Program-made: the position numbers and the translations under genes
Part shown: piece after piece, positions 1-8,299 of the stretch
Numbering within the stretch: the first letter of the stretch is position 1
Layout of the letters: the number at the start of each line of letters is the position of its first letter
Notes under the pieces: model-generated
Seen by the model: only the letters and a program-made list of their open reading frames with translations
Told to the model about the DNA's origin: nothing
Database searches by the model: none
Assembly (NCBI GenBank): GCA_016190405.1
Contig: JACPQO010000278.1
Coordinates: forward strand, 1-14,345
Length of the DNA: 14,345 nucleotides
Source of the DNA: Chloroflexota bacterium
GTDB taxonomy: Bacteria > Chloroflexota > Dehalococcoidia > SM23-28-2 > RBG-16-64-32
Direction: 5' to 3'

Positions 1-667
1 ACAGCCAGCCCGCCTGCCTGCCGGCCACCCGGCGGCCGCCCTCGTAGACCAGGGCGGCCATCAGTGCGGCGTTGAGCAGCAGCAGTGCGGTGCGGGCGCC
101 CAGGTGGGAAAGGCCGGCCAGGTTGGGCAGCTCGTACGCCAGGAGCCCCAGGCCGGGAAAGTCGAAATAGCTCAGATTCTCCGCGTCCAGGCTGATGTGG
201 CCGGTGTTCTCCAGGTATCGGCCGTAGGCCAGGAAGGCGGGCTCCTCAGACTGGCCCTCGGGCGCGGCCAGCACCCAGAACCCCCAGAACACCAGGGCGA
301 ACAGCCCGGCCAGCGCCGCCTTCTCCACGTGGCTCACCCGCGGTCCGTTCTTCGAGAGCAGTAGCGCCAGCAACACAGCGAACCACGAATAGTAGAGCGC
401 CCCGAACAGCGGCACGCTGTCCACCACGTCCAGCGACTGTATAGGGGTGTAGGCCAGCTCCGTGCGCGCCGGGTAGAGCAGCAGTCCCGCCGCCAGACTC
501 AGGAGGACGAGCCAGGCCACCAGGCGCGGCCGCCCGCCCAGTACGAACAGCGCGTCCCGCACCCCGGCAACCGCTGCGGCCTCGCGCTCTCGAGGCGCCG
601 CTGCGATTCCCCCTACCGGGTAAGCCGCCACCGCCGACGCCCGCATCTCCAGGTCGCGCTCGCTCAC
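1..667 (-). CDS. Multi-spanning membrane protein, possible GT-C glycosyltransferase (partial, C-terminus outside window)
   Basis: An open frame runs from a GTG at 665-667 off the left edge, giving 222 residues. The GTG overlaps the stop of the preceding gene in a GTGA junction, and a GGAG sits five bases before it; the in-frame ATG at codon 8 is an alternative start. After a cytosolic-looking stretch of about 45 residues come hydrophobic segments at roughly 49-65, 86-104, 118-135 and 191-208. Between the third and fourth lies a polar loop (about 136-186) containing RYLENTGHI and, slightly later, SYFDFPGLGLLAYEL. A loop of this kind, with a 'TGHI' phrase followed by an aromatic/PG stretch, is reminiscent of GT-C membrane glycosyltransferases that use lipid-linked sugars, but no conserved catalytic motif can be confirmed. 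A polymerase or another polytopic protein remains possible. It is probably the next gene of the operon after the lipoprotein. Confidence 0.7.
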   Translation of the reverse strand, partial: MSERDLEMRASAVAAYPVGGIAAAPREREAAAVAGVRDALFVLGGRPRLVAWLVLLSLAAGLLLYPARTELAYTPIQSLDVVDSVPLFGALYYSWFAVLLALLLSKNGPRVSHVEKAALAGLFALVFWGFWVLAAPEGQSEEPAFLAYGRYLENTGHISLDAENLSYFDFPGLGLLAYELPNLAGLSHLGARTALLLLNAALMAALVYEGGRRVAGRQAGWL

Positions 668-1764
668 GGCGGCTCCACCGGCAACCCGGGGCCCAGGGAC
701 TGCGCTGCTGCCCCGGGCTCCCCTGCCATCGCCAGCGCCTCCGCCGGCAGCCGCGCCCGCTGCGCCGTCTCCACGGAAACCGACCACAGGAAGCCCCAGG
801 CGGAGGCCGATCCGCGCTGCCAGCGCTCGTAGTACGGCCGGCCGGGCTCCAGCCCACTGTCGCGCGCTATCTTCATGTAGCTGGGCCCGCCGCCCGCGCC
901 GGGCTCGTCGTTCACATAGGCGAAGTTGGCTATCGCCCACATGTCGGCGTCCAGCTCTCCTGCTTCGACCCGCGCGTAGAAGCCGTCCGGGCCTTCGGAC
1001 TCAGCCTCCGCGAATACGGCTGCGATCGCCTGGTAAAGGTCCGCCCGCCGCGCGGCGCTGAACCGTCCCACTACCGCCAGGAAGGCCCTCCTGTCGGCGG
1101 CGGCGCCGTCGCGCCACTCTCGCACCAGCGACTCGAGGTCGACGAAGGCGGTCCCTTTCGCCCCAGACTCCGTTGGCAGCAGCCCCTGAAGACCCTCGAG
1201 CCCAAGCTCCAGCGCCCTACCCCAGGAAGCCATCTTGTCCTCCCAGTCCCTGATGCCGGGGAGGCGACCTTCAGGTCGCTCCTCGCCCAAAATATCGGTG
1301 GCCGTGAGCTCGTCCGGGGATGCCGGCCCGGCCGCCGGGTGTCCGGCGGCCAGGACGTCATCGATGCCGGCCTGAGCCTCGCCAAAGCGGGCGAAGAACA
1401 GGAACAGGTTGCGGAACGCCTCCCGGTTCAGCCGGCCCGCGTCTTCGGTCACCGCCGGAAAGCGCAGCGCGCCCAGGGTCGCGGCCGCTACATCCTGGCC
1501 GCTGCTGACCGGGCGGGTCTGGCTGGCTATGCCACCGCCCATCTCCATGGCTATCAGCTCGTAGTTGCCCGCCGGCAGCACGAACTTATCCCGGCCGGGC
1601 ACGCCGGCATAGAAGGCCAGCCGCGGCCGCGCCGCCGCGTCCTGATTGACCGCGATGGCCACGATGCCGGGGGCAGTGCTGCTCCCGGCGCAGGCCAGGG
1701 CCGCCAGGGCGGCGGCGCCGGCGGCCACCACTAACGGCAACCTGAGGGCGATGACCGTCCTCAC
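664..1764 (-). CDS. Probable exported lipoprotein of unknown function
   Basis: I do not recognise the family of this 366-residue protein. It starts at a GTG (1762-1764) that overlaps the glycosyltransferase stop as GTGA. The N-terminus has a basic start (MRTVIALRLP), a hydrophobic Ala/Leu/Val core to about residue 24, then LAALAC-AGSS, which fits a relaxed lipobox with Cys25 as the lipidated residue. The Ala at -3 makes this weaker than a classical site. Residues 33 to about 75 look like a small beta domain; KFVLPAGNYELIAME resembles the LPxGxYxL turn of carboxypeptidase-regulatory/PEGA-like folds. The remainder is helix-forming and acidic, with low-complexity Ala/Gly/Pro stretches and no catalytic motif I can name. 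Its place between a glycosyltransferase and a polytopic membrane protein suggests an envelope role such as assembly or anchoring, but this is inference only. Confidence 0.75.
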   Translation of the reverse strand: MRTVIALRLPLVVAAGAAALAALACAGSSTAPGIVAIAVNQDAAARPRLAFYAGVPGRDKFVLPAGNYELIAMEMGGGIASQTRPVSSGQDVAAATLGALRFPAVTEDAGRLNREAFRNLFLFFARFGEAQAGIDDVLAAGHPAAGPASPDELTATDILGEERPEGRLPGIRDWEDKMASWGRALELGLEGLQGLLPTESGAKGTAFVDLESLVREWRDGAAADRRAFLAVVGRFSAARRADLYQAIAAVFAEAESEGPDGFYARVEAGELDADMWAIANFAYVNDEPGAGGGPSYMKIARDSGLEPGRPYYERWQRGSASAWGFLWSVSVETAQRARLPAEALAMAGEPGAAAQSLGPGLPVEPP

Positions 1765-3005
1765 GAACCATCACCGTCCTCGCCGATGGCGGCATCGAGC
1801 ACCCGCCCCAGCACTTCGTTCCGAGATGGGATGGAGAACCTCCCCCGCTCCACGGCCAGGCGGCCGGCGCGGCCCAGCCGCCGTCGCAGCTCGATGTCCT
1901 CGATCAGGCGGGCCAGGGCCTCCACCAGCCCCGCGACCAGGCCCCGGTCCAGGGTCCCGAACAGCCGCCGGTGCAGCTTCGAGCCCGGGGGCGGGATGAA
2001 GTAGCGGGGCAGCATCTCCGCCGAATTGCCGGCCACTCGCTCATCGTGCACGAGCAGGCCGTTGACCCCGTGCTCCACGATCTCCGGATTTCCCCAGACG
2101 TCGGTGGTGACCACCGGCAGCTCGTAGCTCATGGCGTCCAGCAGCACCGTCAGCAGGGTGAAGCGGGTGGGCAGCACGAAAACGTCGGTGGTCATGAACT
2201 CCCGCTCCAGCTCCGGCCAGGGCACGACATCATCGATGAGGCGCAGCCCCGGCGTCCCGGCGTAGCGCTGCCGTAGCGCTCGCGGCACTTCGGAGCGTAC
2301 GACCATCTCCAGGCCGGGGTGGCGCTGCCGCAGCGCCACGAAGGCCTCGAGGGTCTCGGGGCCGCCCTTGTACAGGAACTGGCCCGGTATGTTGGCGGAG
2401 TCCACGAACAACAGCTTCACCGAATCGCCTACGCCGTACTCCTTGGCGAAGGGCTTTGGCTCCACGGCCCAGGGCACCACGCTCGTCTTGGCGGTCGCGT
2501 CGTCGCCCATCGCCGCCGCCAGCGCCTTTCGGCCCGCCTCCGTGTTGACGACGATGGCACGGCAGCGCGGCGAACCCAGGGCCCGGCGTACGAGGCCGCG
2601 AAAGCGACGGAAATGGCGGTAGCCGCCGATGGTGTTACTGACGTGCTCGGCGGGCAGGTCCAGCAGCCAGGGCTCGCGCCGCAGCACCAGGTGGTTCACC
2701 GCGTAGGTCAGCCTGGTCTCCGCCGGCGGCCGGCAGGCGATGTCCCAGCACGATTTGAGCAGGTGGGCCGGCAGCAGCCGGTCCAGCGCGTACAGGGCCG
2801 AGTACACAGCCGGAAAACGGGAGGCCCGTCTGATGACAGCTTCCCGGGCGCCGCCGGCGGGCACGAACCGGTACCCCGGCGGCGGCCGCTCCACCAGTAG
2901 CCGGTAGGAGCTGTGCCGCTTCCACGCGGGCTCCAGGTAGACCAGCCGCTCGTCCGGGCCGGCACGGCGTTCCGCCGTCGGCCTGATGCCGGAAACCACC
3001 GCCAC
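1761..3005 (-). CDS. GT4-like (GT-B fold) glycosyltransferase
   Basis: The product is 414 residues, in the usual range for GT4 enzymes, which move a sugar from an NDP donor to a lipid-linked or protein acceptor in the cytosol. The C-terminal half shows the GT-B donor-binding architecture: VKLLFVD opens the domain near residue 196, a QFLYKGG segment lies near 209-215, and TDVFVLPT (273-280) is followed by LLDAMSYELPVVTTD and WGNPEIVEHGVNGLLV (304-319). The usual acidic pair of the E-x7-E motif is altered: by alignment Phe282 sits in the first position and Asp290 in the second. The start is GTG at 3003-3005, four bases after the upstream SDR stop, with only a weak Shine-Dalgarno. Donor and acceptor cannot be read from sequence; its position suggests it uses the sugar nucleotide made by this operon. 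It is a confident glycosyltransferase of uncertain specificity. Confidence 0.88.
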   Translation of the reverse strand: MAVVSGIRPTAERRAGPDERLVYLEPAWKRHSSYRLLVERPPPGYRFVPAGGAREAVIRRASRFPAVYSALYALDRLLPAHLLKSCWDIACRPPAETRLTYAVNHLVLRREPWLLDLPAEHVSNTIGGYRHFRRFRGLVRRALGSPRCRAIVVNTEAGRKALAAAMGDDATAKTSVVPWAVEPKPFAKEYGVGDSVKLLFVDSANIPGQFLYKGGPETLEAFVALRQRHPGLEMVVRSEVPRALRQRYAGTPGLRLIDDVVPWPELEREFMTTDVFVLPTRFTLLTVLLDAMSYELPVVTTDVWGNPEIVEHGVNGLLVHDERVAGNSAEMLPRYFIPPPGSKLHRRLFGTLDRGLVAGLVEALARLIEDIELRRRLGRAGRLAVERGRFSIPSRNEVLGRVLDAAIGEDGDGS

Positions 3006-3009
3006 CGGC

Positions 3010-3963
3010 TCAGACCCGCAGGTCCGCCACGAGCTTCTCGGCGGCGTACCAGTCCACGGTCTGGCGCAGCCCCTCGGCCAGCGAGGTGGGCGGCGACCAG
3101 CCCAGCGCCTGCTTCATGCGGCTCGCGTCCAGCACCTTCATCATCTGCCCGTCCGGCTTGTCGGCGTTCCAGACGATCTCGCCGCGAAAGCCCACGGTGT
3201 CGCGGACCAACTCGGCCAGCTCGCGGATGGAGGTGCCTTCGCCACGGCAGATGTTGAGAGGAGTCAGGTCATCGTACAGCTCGCCGGCCCGCAGGATGCC
3301 CTCGGCGCAGTCCTCCACGTACAGGAACTCGCGCACCGGGCGGCCGCTGCCCCAGACCTCCACCTCCGAGGCCCCGGCCACTCTGGCCTCCACGAACTTG
3401 CGGATCAGGGCCGCCACCACATGGGAGCGCTCCGGGTTGAAGGTATCCCAGGGGCCGTAGAGGTTGGTCAGGATCAGGTGGATGGAGTCCAGCCCGTACT
3501 GCTTGCTATAGGCCCATCCCTGGATGGCCATCATCTTCTTGGTGAGCCCGTAGTTGACCACCGTCTCGTGGGGGATGCCGTCCCACAGGTTCTCCTCCTT
3601 CAGCAGCCCTTCCAGATAGCCGGGGTAGGAGCAGGCCGTCCCTATCGCCACGAACTTCTCGACGTCGCACAGGCGGGCGGCTTCCATGACGTGGGCGCCC
3701 ATCACCAGGTTCTCGTAGAAGATGCGGCCCGGGTACAGCTGGTTGATCCAGATGCCCCCGTAGAACGCCGCCGAGTGGATGACGACCTGCGGCCGGAACG
3801 CCTCCAGGCATCTCAGGGCATCGTCGAACTGCACCAGGTTGTACTCCCGGCTACGGGGCACGAACACCTCCGCGCCCCGTTCCCCCAGCAGGCCCACGAT
3901 GTGCCTGCCCAGGAAGCCGGCGCCCCCTGTGACCATCACCCTCTTGTCCTGCCAGAACGACAT
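3010..3963 (-). CDS. GDP-L-fucose synthase-like SDR (second paralogue; epimerase/reductase)
   Basis: An extended short-chain dehydrogenase of 317 residues that reads along its length like GDP-L-fucose synthase (Fcl/WcaG), the NADPH-dependent 3,5-epimerase/4-reductase acting on GDP-4-keto-6-deoxymannose. Visible features are the Rossmann motif TGGAGFLG (12-19), the family stretch NLYGPWDTFNPERSHV with the histidine position of Fcl retained, catalytic Tyr138-Gly-Leu-Thr-Lys142, and Cys111 of the Fcl active site. The serine two residues before that cysteine in E. coli Fcl (Ser107) is Thr109 here, whereas the other paralogue at 6259-7239 keeps serine. ATG at 3961-3963 is preceded by AAGGGGG six bases upstream. 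A 42-base gap separates it from the SDR before it. It may be a reductase or epimerase specialised for a 3-deoxy or heptose substrate (ColC-like); the exact reaction is inference. Confidence 0.88.
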   Translation of the reverse strand: MSFWQDKRVMVTGGAGFLGRHIVGLLGERGAEVFVPRSREYNLVQFDDALRCLEAFRPQVVIHSAAFYGGIWINQLYPGRIFYENLVMGAHVMEAARLCDVEKFVAIGTACSYPGYLEGLLKEENLWDGIPHETVVNYGLTKKMMAIQGWAYSKQYGLDSIHLILTNLYGPWDTFNPERSHVVAALIRKFVEARVAGASEVEVWGSGRPVREFLYVEDCAEGILRAGELYDDLTPLNICRGEGTSIRELAELVRDTVGFRGEIVWNADKPDGQMMKVLDASRMKQALGWSPPTSLAEGLRQTVDWYAAEKLVADLRV

Positions 3964-3969
3964 CGCAGA

Positions 3970-3976
3970 CCCCCTT
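3970..3976 (-). promoter_or_regulatory. Shine-Dalgarno site for the second fcl-like gene
   Basis: Minus-strand AAGGGGG lies six bases before the ATG at 3963. It sits inside the widest gap within the operon (3964-4005) and fixes the start. The rest of the gap holds only a GC-rich palindrome (CCCGCGGG, 3986-3993) with no T-tract. Confidence 0.6.
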
Positions 3977-4005
3977 GGCTCTGCGCCCGCGGGTAAGCAG
4001 GCGCG

Positions 4006-4935
4006 CTAGACGTTGGAATACGGGTTCGGTATCGATATCAATTGGAAGCCGCGCATCAGCTCGTCGATCCCCCGCTCTACCGCCACCTGCGGCTCGAAGC
4101 CCAGACTGCGGATCCGCGAGAAGCTGACCTCGTAGTTGCGCCGGTCTTCGTCCTTGTCGATGTCCGCGAAGTGGAGGAAGTAGGGCACCTTCTCGCGGAT
4201 CATCAGCGCCACGTCCTCCTTGGTCAGGTTCGCCGCGTCCGAGCCGACATTGAAGACGCCGTCCCGCATCTGTCCGGCGTGATCGATGGCGAACAGCAGC
4301 GCGCGCGCCATGTCCCGGACGTGGATGAACGTGCGCCGGAAGTGCTTCTCGTAGACGATGAGCTGGTGGTTCACCACCGCCTGGTACACGAAGTCGTTGA
4401 TCATCAGGTCCAGGCGCAGCCTGGGCGACAGCCCGAAGGCGGTGGCGAAGCGATAGACGATCACGTTGCCCGATTCCAGCAGCCGCTTCTCGGCCTCCGT
4501 TTTCGTCACGCCGTACAGGGTCAATGGATTCAGGGGCGTCTCCTCGGTGCACAACCCTTCGGCGACGGCGCCGTAGTTGCTGCCCGTGGAGGCGAAGACC
4601 ACCATCTGGCCCCGGGAGCGGGCCTGGTCCAGCACCACCGTCCCGCCCAGGTTCACCTCCTCGGCCAACTGCGGGTCCTTCTTGCACGCCGGGTAGCCCA
4701 CGATGGCCGCCAGGTGGATGATGACGTCGGCGTCCCAGGCGGCCGTCCGCACCGCCGCCGCGTCGCGGACGTCGCCCTTGATGAACTCGAAGTGGGGGTT
4801 GAGGCAGTAGGGCACCAGGCCCAGCCCCCCATACGTCAGGTTGTCCAGCACCCGCACCTGGTACCCGCGCTCCAGCAACTGCGGGACCAGCACCGAACCG
4901 ACGTAGCCGGCGCCGCCTGTCACCAGGAGCTTCAT
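4006..4935 (-). CDS. NAD-dependent extended SDR: nucleotide-sugar epimerase/dehydratase family
   Basis: A 309-residue extended SDR related to UDP-galactose 4-epimerase and NDP-sugar dehydratases. It opens with [14 protein letters not shown] (Rossmann GGxGxxG at 7-13) and has Asp31 at the end of strand 2, which favours NAD(H). The active-site region shows FASTGSNYG (114-122) and Tyr141-Gly-Val-Thr-Lys145. RTFIHVRDMARALL marks the sugar-binding domain, and FNVGSD follows. Unlike the two Fcl-like proteins it lacks the Cys active-site phrase and the NLYGP stretch. The ATG at 4933-4935 overlaps the colD stop by four bases (ATGA), with GGAGG eight bases upstream. The frame stays open further upstream, but that part is antisense-free shadow of colD and is not used. 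Role is probably a C4 or C5 epimerisation or a keto reduction of the GDP-sugar intermediate; substrate unknown. Confidence 0.87.
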   Translation of the reverse strand: MKLLVTGGAGYVGSVLVPQLLERGYQVRVLDNLTYGGLGLVPYCLNPHFEFIKGDVRDAAAVRTAAWDADVIIHLAAIVGYPACKKDPQLAEEVNLGGTVVLDQARSRGQMVVFASTGSNYGAVAEGLCTEETPLNPLTLYGVTKTEAEKRLLESGNVIVYRFATAFGLSPRLRLDLMINDFVYQAVVNHQLIVYEKHFRRTFIHVRDMARALLFAIDHAGQMRDGVFNVGSDAANLTKEDVALMIREKVPYFLHFADIDKDEDRRNYEVSFSRIRSLGFEPQVAVERGIDELMRGFQLISIPNPYSNV

Positions 4936-6275
4936 CGCCAGGCCCTCCGCGCGTTGCTGCCGGCGGAGTCCCCCGCCAGCAACGGCAGAGGCACCCGCGC
5001 ATGGTACCGCTCCAGGAACTCGCTGAAGTAGTGCTCCACGGCCGTCCGCTCCCGCTCGCCGATGCCCTGGTGATTGCCGAAGTAGAAGGACTGGCGCATG
5101 ATCAGCCGCGAATTGGGCAGATCGCCTGACACGCGGTGCGGGAACAGCCGCATCGCCGGCTGCTCGGCGATGTTGCCGGCAACGATGGGCCTCGTCTCCA
5201 GCCCCCGCGCCTCCAGGTGCGCCACCAGCGCCGACCGCCGGAAGGGCGCCGACGGGCTCACCGTCACCTGGTAGCCGAAACCGGCGTGGCGCGTCCCCGG
5301 CCGCTCGTCGTGCACCCACACCTGCTCCCGGTACGGCGCCAGGGCCGCCGTCCAGGCGCGGTGGTTCTGCCGCCGCCGGTCGATGAACTCCTCCAGCTTC
5401 CTCAACTGGTGGATACCGAAGGCGGCCTGCAGCTCCGTAGGCTTGAAGTTGTAGCCGATGTTGACGAACAGGAAACGCGGGTCGATCTCCGGGTGGCAGG
5501 ACGCGATCCCCTCCCGGTCGGCCAGGTCGCGCACCCAGCCGAAGGCGCGCAGGGCCCGGGCCAGCTCGGCCAGCCGGTCGTCGTCGGTGACCAGCATGCC
5601 GCCCTCGATGGTGCTGATGTGGTGGGTGAAGAAGAAGCTGAAGGTTGCCACGTCGCCGAAGCTGCCCGCCTTCCGTCCGGCCACTTCGGCCCCGTGGGCT
5701 TCGCACGTATCCTCGATAACCAGCAGGTCGTGGCGCCGCGCGATCCGCATGAGCAGCGCCATATCGCAGGGGTTGCCCAGCAGGTGCACCGGCATGATGG
5801 CCCGCGTGCGGGGGGTGATGGCCCGCTCCACCTGATCCAGGTCCAGGCAGAAGGTCTCCAGGTCCACGTCCACCAGGACGGGTACGCAGCCCACATTGAT
5901 GATGGGGAAGACGGTGGTGGCCCAGGTCACGGCCGGCGTGATCACCTCGTCGCCGGGGGCCAGCGGCCGCGCGGCCAGGGGGTTGCTGAGGATGGACAGG
6001 GCCAGGAGGTTGGCGCTGGAGCCCGAGTTGACCATGACCGCGTGCCGGACCCCGATATATTGCGCGAACATCTCTTCGAACCGGCGCACCTTCTCGCCGA
6101 TGGTGACCCGCCGGGAGAGCAGGGAGTCCACGGCCTCCCAGACCTCCTCCCAACCGTACGAAGGGACGGTGAGCGGCAGCGGGCTGCGCCCCTCCACAAA
6201 GGGCGGCGCCCCATCGTCGAAGTAGCGTTGCAGCAGCCTCCTGATCTCCAGGGCGGTCCTAGTGGCTTCGTTCAT
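4932..6275 (-). CDS. colD: GDP-4-keto-6-deoxy-sugar 3-dehydratase (ColD/RfbH-type PLP enzyme)
   Basis: A 447-residue member of the DegT/DnrJ/EryC1/StrS fold that has lost the PLP-anchoring lysine. The normal SFxxxKN...GEGG phrase is [14 protein letters not shown] (213-226), so His218 takes the lysine position, as in ColD and in the CDP-sugar dehydratase RfbH/E1. Such enzymes remove the C3 hydroxyl instead of adding an amine. Other cofactor features are NSGSSANLL (83-91), Trp118 and Asp189 in the EDTCEAHG segment. FGWVRDL, RPIVAGN and the FGNHQG tail phrase recall ColD, while the 30-40 residue N-terminal extension with FVEG recalls RfbH. The RfbH iron-sulfur cysteine cluster is absent, also pointing to ColD. 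ATG at 6273-6275 overlaps the fcl stop by 17 bases and has a strong AAAGGAGG nine bases upstream. The substrate could be GDP-4-keto-6-deoxymannose or the heptose analogue. Confidence 0.9.
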   Translation of the reverse strand: MNEATRTALEIRRLLQRYFDDGAPPFVEGRSPLPLTVPSYGWEEVWEAVDSLLSRRVTIGEKVRRFEEMFAQYIGVRHAVMVNSGSSANLLALSILSNPLAARPLAPGDEVITPAVTWATTVFPIINVGCVPVLVDVDLETFCLDLDQVERAITPRTRAIMPVHLLGNPCDMALLMRIARRHDLLVIEDTCEAHGAEVAGRKAGSFGDVATFSFFFTHHISTIEGGMLVTDDDRLAELARALRAFGWVRDLADREGIASCHPEIDPRFLFVNIGYNFKPTELQAAFGIHQLRKLEEFIDRRRQNHRAWTAALAPYREQVWVHDERPGTRHAGFGYQVTVSPSAPFRRSALVAHLEARGLETRPIVAGNIAEQPAMRLFPHRVSGDLPNSRLIMRQSFYFGNHQGIGERERTAVEHYFSEFLERYHARVPLPLLAGDSAGSNARRAWR

Positions 6276-7235
6276 GCGCCATCGCCTCCTTTCCGCCCAC
6301 GCGGGGCTCCTCGGCCCGGTACCAATCGATGGTGCGGCGCAGCCCCTCCTCGAACGAGGTCGCCGGCCGGAAGCCGAGCTCCCTCTCCGCCCGCGACGTG
6401 TCCAGCCGGCGCCGGGGCTGCCCGTCCGGCAGCGAGGCGTCCCAGCGGACCTCTCCCCGGAAGCCGGTCAGCCGCGCGATGATCTCCGCCAGCTCGCGGA
6501 TGGTGATCTCGCGGCCGCTGCCCACGTTCACCGGCTCGGAGCTGTCGTAGCGCTCGGCCGCCAGAACTACGGCCTCGGCGGCGTCCTCCACGTACAGGAA
6601 ATCGCGGGAGGCCAGGCCGCTGCCCCAGGCGTCGATGTGGCCGTGTCCCTGCTCGGCCGCCTCCAGGCAGCGCCGGACCAGCGCCGGGATCACGTGGCAC
6701 GACCGCGGGTCGAAGTTGTCGCGGGGGCCGTACAGGTTCGCCAGCAGCAAACAGACCGCGTTGAAGCCGTACTGCTGGCGGTCGGCCTGGGCCTTGACCA
6801 GCAGCATCTTCTTGGCCAGGCCGTAGGGGGCGTTCGTTTCCTCCGGATAGCCGTCCCAGAGGTCCTCTTCCCGCATGGGCACGGGCGCCAGCTTGGGGTA
6901 GGCGCAGACGCTGCCCACCGCCACCAGCTTCTCCACGCCCCGCCGTCGCGCCTCCTCCATCACCAGCATCCCCATCATCAGGTTCTCGTAGAGGAACTCC
7001 GCCGGCCGCTCCTTGATGTAGCCGATGCCGCCCACCTTGGCCGCCGCGTGCAGCACCACCTGCGGCCGGGCGTCCTCGTACATGCGCCGGACGTCTGACT
7101 TTTCCGTCAGGTCGTATTGCGCGCTGCGGGGGACGAAGATATCGCGGCAGCCGCGGCGCGCCAGCGCCTCCACGAGGTGCGAGCCCAGGAAGCCGGCGCC
7201 CCCGGTGACCACGATGCGCTTTTCGGCCGGCCGGC

Positions 7236-7239
<4 letters not shown>
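6259..7239 (-). CDS. fcl: GDP-L-fucose synthase-like SDR (3,5-epimerase/4-reductase), first paralogue
   Basis: A 326-residue Fcl/WcaG-family enzyme. It shows the NADP-binding [11 protein letters not shown] (12-22), the Fcl active-site phrase [10 protein letters not shown] with Ser110 and Cys112, Tyr139-Gly-Leu-Ala-Lys143, [11 protein letters not shown] and His182 in CHVIPAL, so all key residues of E. coli Fcl have counterparts. The known reaction is C3/C5 epimerisation and NADPH reduction of GDP-4-keto-6-deoxy-D-mannose to GDP-L-fucose. Homologues also serve as the epimerase or reductase of GDP-colitose and GDP-6-deoxyheptose pathways. The ATG at 7237-7239 overlaps the gmd stop by four bases (ATGA), with GGAGG six bases upstream, so translation is likely coupled to gmd. 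Its last residues (MAHERSH) are encoded within the ribosome-binding region of colD. Family assignment is firm; the sugar it acts on is not. Confidence 0.9.
6285..6292 (-). promoter_or_regulatory. Strong Shine-Dalgarno site for colD
   Basis: Minus-strand AAAGGAGG is one of the best ribosome-binding sequences in the window. It lies nine bases before the ATG at 6275 and inside the 3' end of fcl, supporting the chosen colD start despite the 17-base gene overlap. Confidence 0.65.
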
Positions 7240-8285
<1,046 letters not shown>

Positions 8286-8288
8286 CGT

Positions 8289-8295
8289 CCCCTCC
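8289..8295 (-). promoter_or_regulatory. Shine-Dalgarno site for gmd
   Basis: Minus-strand GGAGGGG fills half of the 14-base gap after the DUF4012 gene and sits directly before the ATG at 8285. It shows that gmd starts here and not within the long upstream open frame. Confidence 0.6.
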
Positions 8296-8299
8296 GCTC

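Noticed and set aside
3979..4000. GC-rich palindrome in the gap between two SDR genes as a rho-independent terminator
   Set aside because: CCCGCGGG leaves almost no loop, the outer arms are only four bases, and there is no T-run after it on the minus strand.
4936..6153. N-terminal extension of the SDR frame, which would give a 715-residue fusion protein
   Set aside because: The extra residues are an off-frame reading of colD (Arg/Gly/Pro/Ala-rich). The SDR begins with a perfect Rossmann N-terminus at 4935 with its own Shine-Dalgarno. The same reasoning rejects upstream extensions of gmd (to 9629), gmhB (to 12071), fcl (to 7620) and hddA (to 13810).
4932..6275. Reading the DegT-family gene as a sugar aminotransferase such as perosamine synthase
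   Set aside because: The PLP-binding lysine is His218, which is the mark of ColD/RfbH dehydratases.
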